This document shows positions 59,829-64,000 of a stretch of DNA of 64,000 bases, piece after piece. The notes beneath the pieces were generated by a model, which saw nothing but the letters and a program-made list of their open reading frames with translations, was not told the DNA's origin and ran no database searches. The stretch is taken from positions 1,798,001 to 1,862,000 of the forward strand of contig JBBCGL010000001.1 in NCBI GenBank assembly GCA_037200385.1. The letters are read 5' to 3'. This stretch comes from Rhizomicrobium sp. Lineage in GTDB: Bacteria > Pseudomonadota > Alphaproteobacteria > Micropepsales > Micropepsaceae. The position numbers and the translations under genes are program-made. Position 1 is the first letter of the stretch. Every line of letters begins with the position of its first letter.

Positions 59829-60871
59829 TGGCGAGCAAGAACCTCGGCAAACAAGCAAGGCAGTGCGTTACCGACGATGTTGCAGGCATCTTCAATGCTC
59901 GACGTATCGAGAACGTAATCCTTTGGAAACGTTTGCAGCATCGCCGCTTCCCGAACCGAGATCGTCCGGTTCGCCTGTGGGTGCCCGAAACGGCCCTTGC
60001 TAAACGTGGTACAGCCGCCTGTGATGGTCGGAGACGCGTCAGCCCAGCGCATACGACCATATACGCTGCCGAATCCCCGGTAGCTGCGTCCCTTATGGCA
60101 ATTCGGTCGGAGCTTTGAAGGTATCTTCCACCATTGTTGGCCAACGCGTGCTGCGCGCATCCGTGCCATGTTCTCGGGCGTCAAAGTTCGGATGATGTGC
60201 CAGTCGGTTTTCGCTGGAGAAATCTTCCTTTCACGCAAATCGGAAAAATGTACGGGCACGGACATGCTGCTAATCGTGTCGCGCACCGTATTGTACTTTT
60301 TCAGCCCGTCTTTGCCATCTTTCGAGTGCGTCGCCGCGGGCAATGGAATCTCAAAGCCTAGACCCGCCAACAGAACGAGGCGACGTCGGTACTGAGGAAC
60401 GCCATAATCGGCCGCTTGAAGAACTCCGTAAGAAACGACGTAGCCCATCGCCTCCAGTGACTTTTTGAACTTCTGAAACCGGCGCTTACCGCGAATGAGC
60501 AGCCCTGGAACGTTCTCCATCATTACCGCGCGCGGACTCAGTTCACCGACGATCCGCAGCATGTCATTTATGAGTGCGTTGCGAGGATCGCTCTTTTTGT
60601 ATTTGGCCGTCAGGCTCGTAAAGCCTTGGCAAGGGGGGCAGCCGCTGATCAGGTCGATCACTGCCTGGTGATCGCCAGGTACAAGATCGCGTCCGCAAAT
60701 CGTTCTGATGTCCTGCTTGTACGCTCGAACGTCCCGATGGTTGGCGATGTAAGTATCGTACGCACTGTCATCCAATTCGACCGCAGCTGCGACTTCGAAC
60801 CCGGCGCGTTTAAGTCCCACGGTTAGACCACCGCCGCCGGCGAACAGGTCGATTGCCGTCAAATCGTTCAC
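59762..60871 (-). CDS. DNA (cytosine-5-)-methyltransferase
   Basis: A 369-residue enzyme with motif I DLFAGGGG (8-15), the catalytic loop GCPPCQGF with Cys81, motif VI ENVPG (119-123) and motif VIII QYRRRL (about 160-165). The target-recognition region is about residues 190-280. It methylates cytosine in an unknown sequence and would mark self DNA for the MORC-like nucleases. Starts with GTG overlapping the stop of paralogue B by 4 bases. Confidence 0.93.
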   Translation of the reverse strand: MNDLTAIDLFAGGGGLTVGLKRAGFEVAAAVELDDSAYDTYIANHRDVRAYKQDIRTICGRDLVPGDHQAVIDLISGCPPCQGFTSLTAKYKKSDPRNALINDMLRIVGELSPRAVMMENVPGLLIRGKRRFQKFKKSLEAMGYVVSYGVLQAADYGVPQYRRRLVLLAGLGFEIPLPAATHSKDGKDGLKKYNTVRDTISSMSVPVHFSDLRERKISPAKTDWHIIRTLTPENMARMRAARVGQQWWKIPSKLRPNCHKGRSYRGFGSVYGRMRWADASPTITGGCTTFSKGRFGHPQANRTISVREAAMLQTFPKDYVLDTSSIEDACNIVGNALPCLFAEVLARQCKKYLKANQTPSISRKKKRQR

Positions 60872-63006
60872 GACGTCTTCCCCATCTCGCGAGCGATTTT
60901 CTTTTGTCGTTCGGCCTCGTCGAGGAAGGCGCGATGCATCTTTCGCGTGCGCGCGAGGAAGGACCGCCAGGTAATATGCTCCAGCCTTCCTTCCTTGATC
61001 ATCGACTCGTACGATTTCTTCTGCGCACCGGTGAGCGAATGACCGTCTGCAACCAACGTGATCTTGTAGTTCGGCACCATCTGCTTGAACTCCTCATGCT
61101 TGGGATCGCTGAGGAATTGATCGAATTGCTCGTCGTACGTGATGATGCGGTCCATTTCCGCATTGGCGATCTTGTGGCCGGGCTTCTTGATCTCGATTAC
61201 CTGCAAATAGGTATCCTGGCTCGACAAGACGAAGTCAGGTCGCTTCTTCCCCGACGAGAATTCGCCGAGATAAATCTCTTTGCCGATGTTCTTCTTGTAG
61301 AACTTCTCAAACTCGCGCCGCAGCGTGTTGAAGGACGCATTTGCCGATACTGGCGCCCACTGGGGGTTGATCAACCAAGGTGCGTCCTCGATGAGTTTCT
61401 GGAATTCGTCTTCGTTGGTGTCGTCGTCATCCTTGAGCTGCTCGAGCTTTTCGATGACGCGGATACGGTCTTCGGCTATGCGACCGAAGGAAGCCAATTC
61501 GGCAAGCCGGGCCGTCCGCAAGATGCTCGAAATGGCCCCAAGCAGATTGGCCGGTTCGTCGGCCGCAGCCCGGAGCATTTCGTCGAGGGTAATGTGCGGC
61601 GCCAAGAGCAACGTAAGATCGACGAAGTCCTTGACGACATCTTCGTCGTCAAGATCGCCGGGAGAGATCGCCCGTCCCAGGGTGCGCGCGACTTCGACTG
61701 CGCTATCACGGATTTCCTTCTGTTCGGCTCCGGGGAATTCCTGGGTGATGCGTTTCTCGACGTTTCCGACTTCGAAGAACTTTTCTATGGCACTCTTACG
61801 CAGGGGATCGCGCGCCAGTGTGCCGATGCGGGCTACGATCTTCTGGCCCCACTGTTCGAACGCAGAAGCCACTTCGTCGGACCAAAGCAGGTCTCGGCGA
61901 TCCGTCTGGATCAGATCTTCCTTTTCATCGAGCCAATCCGCGTCTATCTGCCCAACCAGATAGGAACGCACGTTGTGTTCGCCCGTAAAGCCGGCTTTGC
62001 GCCCAAAGACGGACGTTTGAGCAGCGATCTTGCCGCGGCAGTAAATACGAACGCCTGCCATCAAGTCGTCCTTGTACGGCACCTTGGAGTAGGCGACCCA
62101 ACCACGAACGGGATAAAATTGGCCGTCGTGAAAAAATCCAGCCGCAAGGTCGTCGATCGTCTCGCCATCGGGTCCGGTGACGTAGTACTTCGAAGATGCG
62201 GCACCATTCAGAAACGTCGTCTCCGGCCCGTGAAAGACAATCTTCGTGTTCGGCATGGTCTCGACTTTGAAGTCGCCTACCTTCGTCTCGTACCCGGCAG
62301 AGCCTTTCGTCTTGGTATTGTCCTGAAGCACGATGCTCCAATTCTTGGACGGCAAGCCAAAGCGCTGCGCAATCTGGCGCGAAAGATCATCCATGTCGGG
62401 AACGCGCCGATGCGCGAAACCGCTCAACCGCGTCGTCGTCCCGCTGGCTTTGCTTACGGTGCCATCCAGCTTGCCGACGGTCGGTTCATAGTTTTTGTCA
62501 CCATCGTCGACGGCAATTTTCTCGTAATCCAAAATGACGTGTGAAGTGAGATAACCTTTGGCTCTCTTGCCGCTTGCGTCCTTGCCGTCAACCAACTCGC
62601 CGCCCGCGCTGATCACCTCGATCGTGCGGCAAATGCCAAAGGGCGCGAGCTTCCCGACTCCTTTGCGCCCTGTAACGTGGCGTTTGAAGATACGCGAGAG
62701 ACTTCCCTGCTTAGGATCGTTACGGCGCTCTTTGCCGATGATGAGGTAGAAATCCTGCAATTCGGCTGGCGTCATGCCGATGCCGTTGTCGATGACGCTG
62801 ATTGCAAAGCCCTTGTCCGTGATCTTCCCCCCCGCTTGGGTCGCGAGAAATTGGCCCATGGGTGCCTCGATCGTCACGAGCGTCGCGTCAGCATCGTAGG
62901 AATTCGAAATGAGTTCGCTGATGACTGCGGACGCGCGGTCGTACAGCTTCACGCCGAGTTTATCGACCGTGAGGCGCGAAATGCGCATCGAGTATTTATT
63001 CGCCAC
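60868..63006 (-). CDS. MORC-like GHKL ATPase with C-terminal PD-(D/E)xK nuclease (paralogue B)
   Basis: A 712-residue protein, first gene of the operon. GHKL domain: N-box ELISNSYDAD (31-40), G1 DNGIGM (73-78), G2 GRKGVGKLAPFG (113-124). After a long middle part, APWLINPQW (541-549) precedes the nuclease with Asp590 (RPDF) and Glu604-x-Lys606 (IEIKKPG), a DUF4263/Shedu-like arrangement. A GGAG/AAGGGGG ribosome site lies before the GTG at 63006; ATG at 62988 is an alternative. It is 100 bp downstream of tRNA-Leu and on its strand. Confidence 0.87.
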   Translation of the reverse strand: MANKYSMRISRLTVDKLGVKLYDRASAVISELISNSYDADATLVTIEAPMGQFLATQAGGKITDKGFAISVIDNGIGMTPAELQDFYLIIGKERRNDPKQGSLSRIFKRHVTGRKGVGKLAPFGICRTIEVISAGGELVDGKDASGKRAKGYLTSHVILDYEKIAVDDGDKNYEPTVGKLDGTVSKASGTTTRLSGFAHRRVPDMDDLSRQIAQRFGLPSKNWSIVLQDNTKTKGSAGYETKVGDFKVETMPNTKIVFHGPETTFLNGAASSKYYVTGPDGETIDDLAAGFFHDGQFYPVRGWVAYSKVPYKDDLMAGVRIYCRGKIAAQTSVFGRKAGFTGEHNVRSYLVGQIDADWLDEKEDLIQTDRRDLLWSDEVASAFEQWGQKIVARIGTLARDPLRKSAIEKFFEVGNVEKRITQEFPGAEQKEIRDSAVEVARTLGRAISPGDLDDEDVVKDFVDLTLLLAPHITLDEMLRAAADEPANLLGAISSILRTARLAELASFGRIAEDRIRVIEKLEQLKDDDDTNEDEFQKLIEDAPWLINPQWAPVSANASFNTLRREFEKFYKKNIGKEIYLGEFSSGKKRPDFVLSSQDTYLQVIEIKKPGHKIANAEMDRIITYDEQFDQFLSDPKHEEFKQMVPNYKITLVADGHSLTGAQKKSYESMIKEGRLEHITWRSFLARTRKMHRAFLDEAERQKKIAREMGKTS

Positions 63007-63105
63007 TTCGCCCCCTTCTCCGCCGTTGCTTCTTGCGATGCTGCGAGGGTGGCGAATTCCTCGTCGGCCGAGAGGCTCACGTACACGCGACGCTGGGAGC
63101 GTCGT

Positions 63106-63190
63106 TGGTGCCCGAGGTCGGAATCGAACCGACACTCCTTGCGGAACCGGATTTTGAATCCGGCGCGTCTACCAGTTCCACCACTCGGGC
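63106..63190 (-). tRNA. tRNA-Leu(CAA), complete copy at the right end of the island
   Basis: On the minus strand the 5' GCCCGAG strand (63190-63184) pairs with CTCGGGC, followed by discriminator A and encoded CCA (63108-63106). The anticodon stem-loop CCGGA-TTCAAAA-TCCGG gives anticodon CAA; the long variable arm suits leucine. Its last 30 bases are repeated at 38203-38232. Confidence 0.95.
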
Positions 63191-63232
63191 ACGGCGGATA
63201 CCTCTAGCAAGCCGGGTGGCGTTCGCCAAGAA

Positions 63233-64000
63233 TTATCGGCGGGGCCTCGGGTACCCTCGGGCCTTTGCCGCCGGGGCGCGTTTCGCGTTCGCAGCGCGCT
63301 TGGGGACGGTGCCGTTCGGCCCGTCCTTGGACCTTACATTGGTCTTCGTCGTGTCGATCATGTTCTTGATGTGAGCGGCGTAGAACTTTTCGATCATCTC
63401 GACGCTGGTACGGCAGTTTTTGGCGATGGCGTAGATGTCCGCGCCTTCCATGAGGCGAAGGCAGATGTAGGTGTGGCGGAGGGAATAAGCCGACCGGCGC
63501 AGCCCCTCGCGGTCGAACTTCAATCCCATTTCCTTCAACACGGCGTTCAGGTGATGAGGGCGAAGCGACGGGAACAGCCTATCGGTCGGCTGAGGCAGCA
63601 CGAGATCCGTTTCGGCTTCCTCGGCCTCGCCGCCTTTCGAACGGCGAACGCCGGCCTTCGCCATGCGCTTGCGCTGTTTCAGCTGCTCGAAGGGATAGAC
63701 GGCGCCCGGCATGCTCTTGCAGTAGCCGACCCCTCTTTTGCCGCGCACGCTGATTTCCAGAATGGTTTCGTTGGTGGCTTTGTCTTTCACGATCTCCACG
63801 TCCCGGAATTCCAGCCGTGCGGCTTCGTCCGGGCGAAGTCCGGTGTTCACCATGAAGACGACGAAGTTGTTGAGCTGCTCGCATTCCCACTTCCAGCGAG
63901 GCTTGGGCGGGTCCTTCGCGCGTTCGCGCGTGACCCGGCAGAGTTCGTTGTATTCTTCGAGCGAGAACCAGCCGCGATGGCTGATCTTGCCCGACGATTT
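63233..64000 (-). CDS. Tyrosine recombinase/integrase, N-terminus outside window
   Basis: The frame runs to the right window edge (at least 255 residues). Conserved elements: the first Arg in TGLRPDEAARLEFRD, YSLRHTYICLRL (the R-H box with Tyr in place of the first His) and KFYAAHIKNM with the Tyr nucleophile. The C-terminus is a basic, alanine-rich tail. It ends 43 bp from the 5' end of tRNA-Leu, on the chromosomal side of the repeat, so it may belong to a second element integrated next to the first. Confidence 0.85.
   Translation of the reverse strand, partial: KSSGKISHRGWFSLEEYNELCRVTRERAKDPPKPRWKWECEQLNNFVVFMVNTGLRPDEAARLEFRDVEIVKDKATNETILEISVRGKRGVGYCKSMPGAVYPFEQLKQRKRMAKAGVRRSKGGEAEEAETDLVLPQPTDRLFPSLRPHHLNAVLKEMGLKFDREGLRRSAYSLRHTYICLRLMEGADIYAIAKNCRTSVEMIEKFYAAHIKNMIDTTKTNVRSKDGPNGTVPKRAANAKRAPAAKARGYPRPRR

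Larger units (their letters stand above)
38203..63135. mobile_element. Integrated mobilisable element (about 24.9 kb) at tRNA-Leu(CAA)
   Basis: Bounded by the 30-bp direct repeat at 38203-38232 and 63106-63135. It contains a tyrosine recombinase (45607), relaxase and MobC (46.5-48.2 kb), coupling protein (50564), ParB-like protein (53689) and defence cargo (HipBA, AbiEi, nuclease–NTPase–CSD, MORC-like/Dcm/Vsr). Base composition falls visibly below that of the flanks at 42.6-45.6 kb. No mating-pore genes are present, so it would need a helper T4SS. The true mobilising integrase is unsettled, because another one lies just outside at 63233. Confidence 0.72.

Noticed and set aside
60853-62544. 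Plus-strand frame opposite the MORC-like paralogue B
   Set aside because: Antisense shadow; the minus-strand protein has full GHKL and nuclease motifs.
57254-63006. DISARM, BREX or Druantia assignment of the MORC–Dcm–Vsr operon
   Set aside because: No DrmA/B helicase, PglX/PglZ or DruE-type genes; only the methyltransferase type would fit DISARM class 2.
38203-63135. Island as a prophage
   Set aside because: No capsid, terminase, portal, tail or lysis genes; relaxase and coupling protein point to a mobilisable element.

Overview
The window looks like a chromosome segment of a high-G+C alphaproteobacterium. Pointers are an ECF11-type sigma factor with a ChrR anti-sigma, a Kdo 3-hydroxylase, an Mla/MCE lipid transporter with an MlaE–STAS fusion, DUF6481, and the style of the intergenic palindromes. 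My best guess is a Rhizomicrobium/Micropepsaceae- or Caulobacterales-like organism; the genus cannot be fixed from sequence alone.

Left part (1 to about 38.2 kb): ordinary chromosome, densely packed. It carries small-molecule and lipid enzymes (methyltransferases, hydrolases, aldo/keto reductase, SDR, thiolase–DUF35 pair, PLC-like and PhyH-like enzymes), an outer-membrane efflux lipoprotein, an ECF sigma/anti-sigma stress locus with a recognisable autoregulatory promoter, two ABC-F ATPases, a PiT phosphate transporter, a four-gene Mla-type operon, RlmJ, pantothenate kinase, an MFS transporter, a DUF2089/membrane/SHOCT operon and tRNA-Ser(CGA). Three related 100-130 bp palindromic repeats lie between genes at 1.6, 13.8 and 16.4 kb. 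Two decayed genes (an alpha/beta hydrolase and an HPr-kinase-like protein) lie at 30.6 and 37.7 kb.

Right part (38.2 to 63.1 kb): an accessory island of about 24.9 kb. It is bounded by a 30-bp direct repeat of the 3' end of tRNA-Leu(CAA): a 3'-half tRNA fragment at 38203 and a complete tRNA at 63106-63190. It has a mobilisable-element backbone (MobC, MOBP-like relaxase, VirD4/TraG coupling protein, ParB-like protein, a short tyrosine recombinase) but no type IV secretion channel genes. An IS4-family element with a clean 11-bp target duplication sits in the presumed oriT region. A second tyrosine recombinase, cut off by the window edge, starts just beyond the tRNA, so a tandem array of elements is possible.

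The island cargo is mostly defence-like: a HipBA pair with three evenly spaced operators; an AbiEi-type antitoxin without its toxin; a single 977-residue protein joining a PD-(D/E)xK nuclease domain, a P-loop NTPase and two cold-shock domains; and an operon of two paralogous MORC-like GHKL ATPase–nuclease proteins with a cytosine-5 methyltransferase and a Vsr endonuclease. The nuclease–NTPase–cold-shock protein sits in a 3.7-kb module with a catalytic-domain-only tyrosine recombinase. Near-identical 25-bp palindromes lie upstream of both genes in inverted orientation, so they are either shared operators or recombination sites. This module is the best candidate for an undescribed system; the duplicated MORC–Dcm–Vsr operon is second.
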